NCBI RefSeq assembly: GCF_002999335.1
Contig: NW_020312131.1
Span: forward strand, 1 to 64,000
Direction of reading: 5' to 3'
DNA length: 64,000 bases
Origin: Cyclospora cayetanensis
Taxonomy: Eukaryota > Apicomplexa > Conoidasida > Eucoccidiorida > Eimeriidae
Positions within the stretch are counted from its first letter, which is position 1; the number at the start of each line of letters is the position of its first letter. A program made the position numbers and the translations under genes. Positions 46,601 to 57,337 of this stretch are shown here, piece after piece. Under the pieces are notes generated by a model. That model was not told where the DNA came from. It saw nothing but the letters and a program-made list of their open reading frames with translations, and did not search any database.

Positions 46601-48139
46601 TTGTTCGGGTATGTGTGTGTGCTGCGTGTGCGCCTTGCTTTGTGCAGGCATAAGTGTGAGCGTGCGAGGACGTGCTGTCAACACACTTGCGGGGAATGCG
46701 AAGCCTTCTGGCTCGGCTTGGAAGAGCAGCAGCGCTGCAGATGCCGTTGGGCTGACAACAGCAGCGGCGACGGCGAGTGGAGGGGGGGGGGGAGCACCCC
46801 CTCTCGCGAATGTTTCTTCGGGAGGCAGCGCTGGAGCGGAGTTTGGCGTCTTGTCGTTGCCAGCGTCGGGAGTTTCCGCCGTTTCCGGCGAGCGAGGATC
46901 CTACGCCTTGCTAGCGAGGCAGCCGCATGGCAGCGGGGGGAGCCTGCTTTCTGGAGCCAGCGCGAGCGGCGGCGCGGGAGGAGGAGTTGGAGGAAGGGGA
47001 GCGTATTCTTTTTTTGGGAAGGAGGATGGCGCGGGGGTGAGGGGGAGCGCAGTCGCGGCAGCAGCTGCAGCAGCTGCAGCGGCTGCTTCCTCCCTCTCGG
47101 ATGAGGCGTATCCAGATCTCCTCAAGTCTGCTGAGAGGGCACGGCACGAGTCTTCTAGGGAGCGGCAGAAGCTGCGACGATCGAGAGGCTGTCTCCCTCT
47201 AGGCAGCGGAGGCAGTCCGTCGACGAGGCAGAAAGACGGCGCGTCGCAGAGTTTAGCCAGTGGCACGCAGCAGAGTGCTCCAAAGAAGGTTGGGTTGCAG
47301 CAGCTGCACGAGCTGCAGTCTGCAATGACGGCTGCAAAGGCTGCCTCCAGCAGCAGCAGCAATAATAATAATAATAACAGCGTACTGCTCTCAGCGTCTG
47401 GCGAGTTGTACGGAGAACAGGCGTTCGCGAGCTCTCCAGCACACACCAAGGGGACTGTCAACACGCCTGCTGCCGCTGCGAATACAACTACTCCGACCGC
47501 TGCTGCTGCTAATAGTGCTGCTTTGTCGCGAGCGCCCCCTCCGCCTCCGCCCCCCCCCCCTCCCTCGAGCTTTCCGCCGCTCGTTGCTGCTCCTTTCGCC
47601 TCCGCGACAGGATCTCTTGAGGGGCAGCAGCAGCACGCGCGACGCACGCACAATCATCACCACCCGCACGCTCACAATCACCACCATCACCATCACCAGC
47701 ACGCGCACAATCACCACCAGCACACGCACAACCACCACCATCAGCAGCAACAGGGGGTGGCGGAGCTCCAGCAGCAGCACCAGCAGCCGCAGCAGGAAGT
47801 GCTCGCTCAGCAGCAGCGCGATTTGCTGCGGCAGCAAGCGGAGGAGTGTCTGCGGTCGGAGGCGGAGAGGGAGAGGGAAATGCGAGAAAGAGCTCTCAAA
47901 AAGCTGCAAGAGCTGGATGCTCGACTCGCCGCTGCAGCCAAGAAGACGTGCAGCACAGCTTCCCCTGCAGCGGCAGCAGCAGAGACGACGTCGCACCACG
48001 AAAGTTTGCCTCACCCCTCCTCCGCGAAGTCGCAACAAGACAAAGAGACGTGGAGACACATGCAGACACCCCTTCTGCCGCCAAGTGACTTGACTGCGAC
48101 ACGGGTGCCTTCTCCGAAGGGAGGCTTACTGGCGCCTGT

Positions 48140-48183
<44 letters not shown>

Positions 48184-48241
48184 GCCTCAGCGGAGGCCCT
48201 AGTTGGCGCTCTCGATGCAACAACGCTCCCCGGGATCGGCG

Positions 48242-48295
<54 letters not shown>

Positions 48296-49342
48296 CGGGC
48301 TGTATCGGCGACAGCGCCTTGCTCAAGAGCAGCCTGAAGGTCAGCAGCAGCAGCAGCATGACGACAACAGCAGCAGCAGCGGCAGTCGAGGCGCTGCTGC
48401 TGCTGCTCCCTGTGAGGAGCTGCGCTGGCGAAGTGGTGGATCACGTCACCAGCAACAGGGAGAGGCTGCAGTGCGTGAAGATCAGACGGCTGCAGCAAGT
48501 TTGCCAACAAAGCAGCAGCTTCCGAGAGGCATGTTGCCTCTTCCAGGAGCCTTGCGAGGACGTCCAAGGTGCCCTCCTATCGATGATTTGGATGCGCTGC
48601 AGCAGGAGAAGCAGCAGCAGGAGAAGCAGCAGCAGGAGAAGCAGCAGCAAGAAAAGCAGCAGCAAGAAAAGCAGCAGCAAGAAAAGCACACCGCATTGCG
48701 CCCTCAGACTTGGAGGGTCGGCGCTATGGGCAGCATGCGAGACAGCGAAAAGCAGCAACAACAACAGCAGCAACAACAGCAACAACAGCAGCAACAGCAG
48801 CAACAACAGCAACAACAACAGCAGCAACAGCAGCAACAGCAACAACAAGGTACTAATGCCGCCGCTGCAGCAGCCGCTGCTGTGGGTAGCAAGTGGGGGA
48901 CTGAAGGCGCTGCAGCGAAGGTTGCTGCAGCTAAGGTTGCTGCAGCGCAGACGCAGAAGGGGGGGGCGGCTGCAGCAGCGTCAGGAGGAACAGGTTTGTA
49001 TGTGGCATCTGCTCCGAAGGGGCTTCACAAGAATGCAAAGTTGTGGCAGGTGTGCAGTGCTTCCTTCCCAGCAGCGCCTCCTCCGACGGCAGGCGTGAGC
49101 GGCGGCGACTCCGCAGCGGCGAGTGAAGCGGCGTCTGCGCCGGAGACTGCGACAGGAGCGCCAGCAGGAAAGCAGGCAGGAAGCCAGTCGAAGCAGCGCG
49201 GAGGGGGGGGGGGAGTTTCTGCTGCTGCTGCACAGCACAAAGTGGCGGGAGCAGCCGGAGATTTGTCTTTCAAGGCGTTGCTGTGGCCAAAGGGTAACAC
49301 TGGTCCTCAAGTGCGTGTTGCAGCAGCTGATCAGCAGCAGAA

Positions 49343-49375
<33 letters not shown>

Positions 49376-52300
49376 GCAGCAGCTAGGAGAAGCCGCCTCC
49401 GGAGAGCAGCACTGTGTCTCCTCGGGGGGAGAAGGCGCCTTTCGCGTGGGGTTCTCCGAGGGGACGGCGGGAGAGCAGCAGCAGCAGCAGCAGCAAGGGA
49501 GTGGGGGGGGAGTGGCATCCGGTGTAACGACAGCTGCTGCTGCCGTTGGGGGGGCGGAAGGGCGTCGCCAGCAAGCGCCTCGAGGCTGGGGGAGTGTGGG
49601 TAGAGCTGAGGTGTCTGTACTGCCGCTTGCTGCTGCTGCGGGAGCGGATTCGACGGCATGGCCTTCTCCAGACGCTGCAGTCGAAGTGGCAGCAGCAGCA
49701 GCTGCTGCTGCTGCTGCTGCTGCGCAAAACAAGGCAGTTGAAGCTGTTCGCGGAGCGGCGAAGGCGGGAGAACCTCCTGCCGCAGCGCGTGGCATGCTCA
49801 CAAGCGGTGGCAGCAGCCATGCGGCGAGGCAGCGGGGTGCAGCAGCAGGAGCAGGAGCAGCAGATGCAGCAGGAGCAGCAGATGCAGCAGCAGCAGATAC
49901 AGCAGCAGATACAGCAGCAGCAGATACAGCAGCAGCAGATAAAGCAGCAGCAGATACAGCAGCAGCCTCTCACAGGGAAGGACGGCGGGGGCGTAACGGG
50001 AGCCGTGCCGGAGCAGCCGCTGCATCTGCTGGCAGTGCTGCTGCTGGCAGTAGTGGCACTGCTGCTGCAGGTAAGTTTGGCAGCAGCAGCAGCCAGCAGC
50101 AGCAGCAGCAGCAGCCGCTGCTGCTGCTGCAAGGCTTCTCGGGGTCGCCTGAAAGCAGCGCGGGAAATCATCAGCATCGCGAGCAGCAGCATCGCGAGCA
50201 GCAGCATCGCGAGCAGCAGCATCGCGAGCAGCAGCATCGCGAGCAGCAGCAGCTGCAGCGTGGAGTTGGAGGGTATAAGGGAAGCGCTTCCGCAGCTGCA
50301 GGCAGCAGGAGCCCTCTGTCGTCTCCCGAGACGTCGTCGCATGCGCCTTGTGCTCGAGAAAAGCTCCAACAGCGCTGCGGCGAGAGGAGGGCAGGAAGAG
50401 GCAGCCGTCTTAGCGCACAGCAGTCTGCAGCACAGCAGTCTGCAGCAGGAGTGTCGGAGGCTTCTCAGGAGCGAGGAGGGCAGCCGCGAGGAGTCTCCAA
50501 GAGCTTGGTCGCTCCGCGAGGAGGCTCTGGAAGGGAGAAGCAGCAGTTCGTGACGGCTTCTGGCATGCTGCGCGCCGTGCTTGCGGCAGAAGACGCTGCT
50601 GCTGGCAAGGGGAAGCTCCCTCCTCGAGTAGCGCCTTCTGGGGAGACTCGGAAGGGCTGGTCGTCTGCGGGAGCGTCGGCGAGAGAGCGACGCTCTGCGG
50701 CGGAGAAGGAAGATTCGCACAGGAGTGGGGGGGGGGGGCAGAGTCAGCAGCAGCAGCCAGTGCAGCAGCAGCAGCCAGTGCAGCAGCAGCAAGGAGGCGC
50801 GAAGCAGCACGGCAGTCAAGTCGTGTGGCTCCCGAAAGGCGCAGCGGGAGCTGCGCCTTCGAAGGAGCAGCAGACAGGAGCTGTGGCAGCAAGTAGTGCA
50901 GGAGAGACACCAGGAGCCGCTGCTGCTGCTGCTGCTGCTGCTGCTGCCTCAGTCTCTGCAGAAATTCATCACGAGGCGCAGGCGTGGAGTCGCAAAGGAC
51001 GGGGCGGTAGTGGACGTAGAGGAGGCGACTCTGCAGCAGCTGGAAGTTCATCTGCAGCGAGTGGCGACGGTGCAGCATCAGCAGCAGCTGCTGCTGCTGC
51101 TGCAACACCAACACCTGCAGCAGCAGATGATGACGGCTTCCAGATTGTTCGCAATAAGCGGAAGGAGCAGCAGGAAAAGAGACGGGAGAGACTCGAGCAG
51201 CAGAAGCAAGAGCGTCGAGAAGCGCGGCGGCGTGATCAGCAGCAGCAGCAGTTGCAGCAGCAGCAATTGCAGCAGCAGTTGCAGCAGCAGCAATTGCAGC
51301 AGCAGCAGCAACAAGTGCCGCTGGCGTCATCCCCGTTGAAAGTGCAATCTGCTGCTTCGAAGCGCATGCCTTCACCGGCCCCTGCTGCGACTCCCCAGCA
51401 GCAGAAGCAGAGACAGCAGCCGCTATTGTTGCAGCAGCAGCAGCAACAGCGTGCTGTGGATGGCGGCAACTGCCACACGAGCGAGCAGAAGGAGCAGCGA
51501 GAGCAGCAAGAGCCGCCGTCCTCTCCACGCACGAGCAGTACCAAGCATGCGACTGCAGCAGTTGGCAGCAAGCTGGCTGCTGCCGCGGGGGGAGATTCGA
51601 GCTCGTCGAGTCACCATCTGCCTCAGCAGCAGCAGCACCAGCAGGAGCAGATGGAGACTTCTCAGGATTGTGAAGTGCGCGGCAATGACAGCAGCGCTGA
51701 GGGGGAAGTGGCGATAGTGGCGATGGCTTCTAAGCAGCCTGAAGAAGCAGCAGTTCATTGTTGGCAAGAGGAAATTCCGACGCTGCCGCCTTCACAGCAA
51801 CACGCTGTTGCTTCCTTGCAAGCATCGTCGGCATCCTCGCAGCAGCAGCAGCAGCAGCAGCGACAGCGACAGCAACTCGACCAGCAGCAACAACAGCACC
51901 TCGATCAGCAGCAGCACCAGCAGCAGCACCCTCAGCAGCAACAGCAACAGCAACTCGATCAGCAGCAGCACCAACAGCAGCATCATCAACAGCAGCATGC
52001 AGGATTGAGCCGCGCCAGCAGTCCAGGTACGCTGAGGGCGAGTGCTGATCCTTGGTATCCGACACCGACAGGCGTTGCAGCAGCAGCAGCAGCTGCTGCT
52101 GCTGCACTTCCGCAGCAGCAGCTCCTTGCGTCTGTGGCTGCCCATCATCACCAGCAGCAGATGCATCAGTTGCATCTCAGGCACATACAGCACCAGCACC
52201 TGCAGCAGCAGCAGCAGCTGTATCAGCATCAGCAGCAGCAGCAGCTGTATCAGCAGCAGCAGCAGCAGCCGCCCAAGACAGCAGCAGCAGCAGCAGCGAC

Positions 52301-53363
52301 CCCTCCTGGTGTCGTGGCGACTCCTGCCGAGGCGGCAGCAGCAGCAGCGGGCTTCTCGCTGTGGAGCAGCAACTTCGCGCAGCCAGCTCCTCCCTCCCGC
52401 GTAGCGCCTGACACGATTGCAGCCATATGGGCGAGAGATCCTGGTGTATCTGCAGGGGGGGGGGGCCCCCCCGAGCTGCTGCCTCTGCAGCAGCAGCTGC
52501 AGCAGCAGCTGCAGCAACAAGCGCAGCCAAGAGGCATGCCCTTCCCGGCGCAGCAGGTCCACCCCGCGCTGCAGCATCAGCAGTCGCTGCTGCACTCCGA
52601 CCTCCTGCATGCGCAGCAGCAGCTGCTGCAGCAGCAGCAGCTGGCGAGCGGCGCGACACCGGACGCTGCGGATCCGACTGCGGTGTATGTACAGCAGCAG
52701 CAGCACTTTCGCAATGCAGCAGCGGCAGCAGCCGTGGCAGGCAGCAGACCCAAGGACCTCTTTGGGAGCGCAGTGCTCGTGCAGGGGGGGGTGGGGGCCC
52801 TGGGGGGGCCCCTAGGGGGGCCCTTAGGGGGGCCCCTGGGGGGCCCCCTGTCTCAGCACTCGCGTCCGGATGCCTATGGAGTGGGGCATACGCCTAGCGG
52901 GGCCCCCTTTTCCGCGGTGTCTGGAGGGGCCCCATTCCATGTGCAGCAGCAGCTGCTGCAGCCCTCCTCTTTCCACTCTTCCCAGCCAGCGGGTGCTCCT
53001 CCTGCTTCCTCCTTTGCGCAGCAGCAGCAGCTGCAACAGCAGCAGCTGCAGCAGCAGCTGCAGCAGCAGCTTCAGCAGCAGCTGCAGCCGCACGATGGCG
53101 ATCTTTGGGGGGATGTGCCTGCCGCTTCTGCAAGAGTCTCGGCAAATGCGGTCAGCGCGGGAGCACCCGTGAGCTTGGAGCCTTCCGCATTAGATCAGCA
53201 GCAGCAGCAGCAGCAGCAGCAGCCGTCCTTTGTCCCCTACATGCAGCAGCAGCGGCAGCGCAACGGCCAGTACGGAATGCTGAGCCCACTGGAGGCGGCA
53301 GGGGGGGGAGGAGGGGCCCCTCACCCGGGGGGGGGGCCCTCTCCTACAAAGTTCTACATGTAG
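43609..53363 (+). CDS. Giant Gln/Ala/Ser-rich protein of unknown function (three proposed exons)
   Basis: Proposed exons are 43609-43710 (or ending at 43674), 44777-45311 and 46648-53363. All joins keep frame and give about 2440-2450 residues. Exon 1 begins METQFPSIGRRLPVAARPVK. Exon 2 begins APPVVRKWAVPSPG. Exon 3 is one open frame of 6.7 kb with many homopolymers: poly-Gln (48141-48182, 48244-48294, 48755-48848 and more), poly-Ala, poly-Pro near 47540 and a His-rich region at 47650-47760. More ordinary pieces lie between: REREMRERALKKLQELDARL, DDDGFQIVRNKRKEQQEKRR (basic, charged helix), QPAPPSRVAPDTIAAIWARD and GDLSFKALLWPKG. The C-terminus ends GGGPSPTKFYM. I cannot name a family; the charged helices recall RNA-associated scaffold proteins, which is speculation. 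Exon 1's donor is either GCA-GTAACG or a GC-type AAG-GCAAGC. An extra exon near 45720-45875 is possible. Both introns carry minisatellites. Confidence 0.62.
44284..44745. repeat. 50-60-bp minisatellite in intron 1 of the giant gene
   Basis: About eight imperfect units each combine CATTCATGTGCATGCACATA, CAAGCA and a (TA)n stretch of variable length followed by TATGTCTATTCATA. The length differences lie mainly in the (TA)n part. All three plus frames are open through much of it, which creates false Ile-Tyr-rich frames. Confidence 0.92.
46095..46515. repeat. 24-27-bp minisatellite of two alternating unit types
   Basis: Seventeen units share GATTCATTTTGTTACT. One type carries TAGTGGG before it and CTTTC after; the other carries TCGAG before it and CTCTC after. 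The repeat sits in the intron just before the 6.7-kb exon, ending about 130 bp before its acceptor (46647). Confidence 0.93.
48141..48848 (+). repeat. CAG/CAA tracts coding for poly-Gln
   Basis: Three long tracts (48141-48182 and 48244-48294, nearly pure CAG; 48755-48848, mixed CAA/CAG) and a five- to sixfold CAGCAGGAGAAG-type 15-bp repeat (48601-48685) lie inside exon 3 of the giant gene. The mixed CAA/CAG composition of the longest tract suggests selection for the amino acid or interruption of slippage. Confidence 0.9.
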
Positions 53364-53708
53364 GGAAAGAGGGGAGGGGTGTGGCTGGCATGATCTGCGC
53401 CTTTTTCCCGCTTTCGCTCTCTGTCTCTGTCTGTCTTTCCCGCAATCCTGGTTGTCGCCGCTTGGCTTTTGACCAGCAGCATGTTGCTTGCAGGAGGCAG
53501 CAGCCCCGAGCAACGGAAGAAGCTCGGCAGGGGGGCAGCCAGCACCGACCTCTGTTGGAGGGTTTGCGTGTGAGTGCGTGTGAGTTTGTGTGTTTGCGCC
53601 GCTCCCTCTGCTGGCCTTTAATTTCGATGTGATGCTGTCACCCCAGAGTAGAGAGAGAGGCTTGCGTCTTAGCTAGTTGGAGGTTTCTGCGGGCTCACTC
53701 CTAGTTGT

Positions 53709-53742
53709 CTCCCTAATGCCAGCATGGATTGGCATTAGGGAG
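53709..53742. repeat. Small inverted repeat, 13-bp arms
   Basis: CTCCCTAATGCCA at 53709-53721 and its exact reverse complement at 53730-53742 flank an 8-nt loop. It lies about 350 bp beyond the stop of the giant gene and could form a hairpin in its 3' flank. Confidence 0.8.
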
Positions 53743-54423
53743 CGCATGTAGCGCGGCTCTTTGTGGGGAGCGGCAGCAGGCTTCTCTCCGTTGGATGTTG
53801 CGAGTCTCCGAACGAACACGGCGTAGAATCTCCGCCTGCCGCGAGCAGTGCAGCGACTGTTCGTATGGGTAGAGAGGAGGGAGGCAGGGGAAAAAAAGGG
53901 CCGAAAAGAGAAACGGCTCGCGAGCAGCTGGCAGTACTTGCTGCAGCGGCCGCCTGCCTGTCACTTAGGGCGCTTCGTGCATGCAACAGCGGTCGGGCAC
54001 GGGGTTATGCCGCTTGTTGACGGTGTGTTGTGGTTGGTGGGAAGAGACGCTGGAAAGAATGCTGCTTTTGCGTAGAAGTCTACGAGCACCGGCATCGTGG
54101 GAGGGGGCGAGGCTGCGCTGGCAGCTGCAGCTGCTTGCGTTCTAGCGGTACGCAGGGTTGTAGTCTGTGTATCTACACACGGGAAGGATGCGAAAAGATC
54201 AGAGGGACGTGGATCTAGGTGCTATAGGCTTGCCTCTTTAAGAGGAGAGAGGGAGGGAGGGGAGAAGGAGAGGAAAGGGAAGGGGCGTGTCAGCGGAGTG
54301 CGGTGCCTTGGAGAAAGCAGGCGCCTGCGCTGCAGCTACATGCAGATCGCTGGAGGTTTTAAAGCGGGAGGAGTTCGTCGTATATGGCGGACGCGTGGCA
54401 GTATTCCGTTGCGAGTTAGGATT

Positions 54424-54501
54424 CGGCGTCAACCAACTCATTCTTCTTGCATGCATAAAATGCACTTTGTGCACGCAAGAAGAATGAGTTGGTTGATGCC
54501 G
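54424..54501. repeat. Inverted repeat with 27-bp arms and 24-nt loop
   Basis: Arms at 54424-54450 and 54475-54501 match in 26 of 27 positions; the right arm contains GCAAGAAGAATGAGTTGGTT. The loop itself contains GCAT and GTGCAC palindromes. It falls in an interval without a supported gene. Confidence 0.9.
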
Positions 54502-55880
54502 TGCAGGAAATAGTTTTTCTAGACGCGCGCGCTCACTGGTGTGGATACTTCGGGGGGGTGGGGAGGGGGAGGGAATGTCGTGGAGATCAGTTCTCCTCTG
54601 GAGGCAAGGTTTCTTTCTTGAAGTTCGTGTGCGGAAGATGGGAAAGACGCATGGCGTGTTCAGGGTCTGTGTGGGAGGGGAAGGGGGGCGTGTATTGGGT
54701 AGTAGCTGGTTGTTTGCAATCGTTTTCCTTGGTGGAGGGAGTTTTCAGCGGCAGCACTTTTTGCAGTGACGCGGGAGAAATGGCGCCTAGAGCAGCCCTC
54801 CATAAGACGAAAGCTTTCGTCGCCGCTTGCCGCTGCACAAAGGCAGCATTGCATCGGCGTGCGCTGTACCACTCACCGCCTTGCGCTGTAACAACTTTTT
54901 ACCTCGGGCTAAATATTTTTTCTCTAACTTCCCTCGAGACAGGGGGAGTGCAGCGAAAAACTCGCAGCGCGAGGGAAGACAGCCCTTCTCATGGCGCCGC
55001 AGGCGCGTTGCAGTGTATAGGGACCGCCTCAGGCGAGGCGTGTGGAGGACAGGGGACGTGTCATTCAGCAATTCTTTTTTTGAAAATGGCTTGGCGTGCC
55101 TAGGTGAGTGCCTTCCTTCTATTGTGGCGCGGTGTGGACGCAGACTATGGGGAGGATGTTCGTACCCCGTGATATTATCGGTTCTTTCGTGCACTGTCTG
55201 CAGGTCGAGGCGCAGGAGGCCTCCCTCCGGCGCATGCATGCGGGAGGGCGCCAATGAATTTTTCCCCGAACGTCCATGTAGGGAGTAATAACCCGCCTTC
55301 AGAAAAGCACGATGAGAGGCACCGTCCTCCTGCTCGCGGGTGGGAGGGAGAAGCCACCTGAAGCGCACACAGCAGCCCCAAGCACTTGGGGGGGTCCCTT
55401 GAGGGGGAAACTCATGCCTGCCTAGCCTAGCGGTGATGACAGCATCAGTAGGGCAGCCGCACGGCGTCTGTGGCCTTAATTTGCTCTTAATTCCTTCCGG
55501 TGCTGTTGTGGCTCGAAGCTTCTCGTGATTCGTGGAGTGCTGAAACGGCAGGGGTTTCGCCCAGCCTGGGCGCGAGCGAGCAAGGGGGGCCCTCCTTGGA
55601 CGGTTCTTCCGTGCAAAAGGCTTCCCCAGTGTCTCTCGGTTCATCTTTATTCTTCTCTTCTTTGTTTCCGTTTCGGAAGACACTTGACCCCCTTCCGCCC
55701 CCGCTTTCCCCTCCAAGTTCGGAAAGGGCCGCTACTATACGCGGCTGGATCAGCAGGGAGGCCCCTTCACTCCGGCACGATGAGTCGATGTGCCGCTTAA
55801 CCCCCCCTGTGGCCGTCTTTATATTGTTTTTGGAGAAAAAGATCTGCTGAGAAGGGCGGGGAAAGGGGCTTCCTCCCAGG

Positions 55881-56465
55881 ATGGTGTTGCTCGAGTTGTG
55901 GCAAGCGCTGCCCGTCAACCTGCAGCGCCGGCTCACTAGCACGGGGCGACTCTACAGCAAGTACAAGTTCCTGGTATTGCGGTTCGATCGGAGAACTGGA
56001 TTCTTTTCCGCAGGTAACGCGATGTCAGAGAGGGAGGGGGGAGGGAGGGCAGCGGCACTGCACCACTGGGCGGCAGAGGCAGCGCGACTGAACAGTGCAT
56101 GTACATACACCAGAGTTGCTTCTGGCCAGCACTCCCGATTAATCATGCAGGAAGCGGCGTAGCCGTTGCGAAACGCGGATTCAAAACTAATCTGCCCTAT
56201 CTCACGCATATCTGCGTGCTCTCATGTGTGCGCTGTCGTTGAAACTCCCTCTTCAGCGATGCCTATGGCCATCTTGCTCGGAACTACTATCGCCGCAGGC
56301 ACCGCCATCCTCGACAAGCAAATGGAAATTCGCTATTGGCGTAGGCAGTCCGTTTCAGAGCGAGAATTGCAGCAGCAGGAGCAGCGAGAGCAGCTGTTTC
56401 AGTTTTTGCAACAAACAGTGCCTCCTGAAGAGCTCGACAACTCGGTACCATTGCCTGGGAAGTAA
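55881..56465 (+). CDS. Small single-pass membrane protein, unknown function (two exons)
   Basis: Exons 55881-56013 and 56257-56465 join in phase 1 across GCAG-GTAACG and CTCTTCAG and give 113 residues. I do not recognise it. The N-terminal half is basic and amphipathic (MVLLELWQALPVNLQRRLTS, then YSKYKFLVLRFDRR). Exon 2 opens with a transmembrane segment (AMPMAILLGTTIAAGTAIL), followed by a charged helix (QSVSERELQQQEQREQLFQF) and a short tail. Size, the basic N-terminus and the single membrane helix are reminiscent of small subunits of mitochondrial inner-membrane complexes, but that is only a suggestion. The clean splice junction and absence of homopolymers support a real gene. Confidence 0.7.
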
Positions 56466-57337
56466 AGTCGCCGCTGTGGTGTATACTTACGCGCGTATTG
56501 CTACTTTTCCCTCTCTCCTCCCTGCCCCCTTCTCCCTTATCTTCCCCCCTTTCCCCCCCGCCCCCCCAATGCCAACCGGATTTTGCGGCGATGCAGCGCG
56601 GCAGGAAGGCGGGGGGCAGGCGAACGCTGGCGATGAACTTTTGCCGCAATCGTAGCCTCGTATATATATATATGGATGTATATACACTGCTTTGGTGCTT
56701 TTTCGTAACGCGTGTCAGAGCGAACAGCGCTGTCAGACCAGGCACGGGCTGCTCGGTAGGTAGAGGCACCGAAGCAGCTGTACAGACAGCAGGGAAGCCG
56801 CCTGTGTCTGGCGCATGCCCTGCGACGTCTGGCCGCACCATCAGCAGTCGTCAAATGGTGTATACTAACGTGTGTTGCAAGAGCAGAAAAAAACACAACT
56901 AGGAAATCGGCGAGAGGCACCGAAAGATCAATCCAGCAACGTGTAGGCCCCTCCCCTCCCCCTCCGCTGTTTCTCCAAACCAGGAAGCTGTTTTTCCACC
57001 CACTCGAACGGAGCACAATGCGCAGCGCCTGCAGCAGGCTGCTGCTGCGCACACAGAGTGAAACTCCTATCTGACGCGGCGGCTGCCATGAGGAAATGCA
57101 CAGCCTCTGCCCCAACCTCCGCGTTAAAGGGAGGCGCTCACTTGAATGGGCTGCATGCAGCAACTACGCCTTCCAAGAGAGTTCTCAGAACGAAGCGGCG
57201 TGCTTCTCTTATTGCCGCCACGGCAACACTGTGTGTGTGTGTCTGTGTATGTGTCTGTGTATGTGTCTGTGTGTGCATGCGGCGGAGACAAATCTAACAC
57301 GCTGCCTTTGCGCATGTGTTGCCTAGAGCCAAAGCAT
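56466..57337. other. Convergent spacer with simple repeats
   Basis: It separates the small membrane-protein gene from the 3' end of PRP38A. It holds a poly-pyrimidine run (about 56510-56565), a short (TA)n run near 56661-56675 and a (GT)n-type tract at 57231-57277. No gene is supported. Confidence 0.5.

Larger units (their letters stand above)
53364..55880. other. Intergenic between the giant gene and a small membrane-protein gene
   Basis: No gene can be supported with confidence. The longest frame, 54787-55716 on the minus strand (309 codons), has no domain, no triplet tract and an overlapping plus-strand frame of 204 codons (54489-55103), so I leave it as unproven. Two inverted repeats (53709-53742 and 54424-54501) are listed separately. 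Purine-rich GGAGGG stretches occur near 53870, 54240 and 54550. Confidence 0.4.

Noticed and set aside
48441..48892. Minus-strand poly-Leu and poly-Cys frames opposite the giant exon
   Set aside because: They are the reverse-strand readings of CAG/CAA tracts whose plus-strand frame is open for 6.7 kb.
49383..51528. Minus-strand frames of 478 and 372 codons opposite the giant exon
   Set aside because: They are composed of Leu/Cys/Arg/Ser homopolymers from CTG triplets. They overlap the single long plus-strand frame and have no splice logic or motif.
54787..55716. 309-codon minus-strand frame
   Set aside because: No domain, no family resemblance, an overlapping plus-strand frame and stop-poor GC-rich DNA. 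Left as unproven instead of called as a gene.
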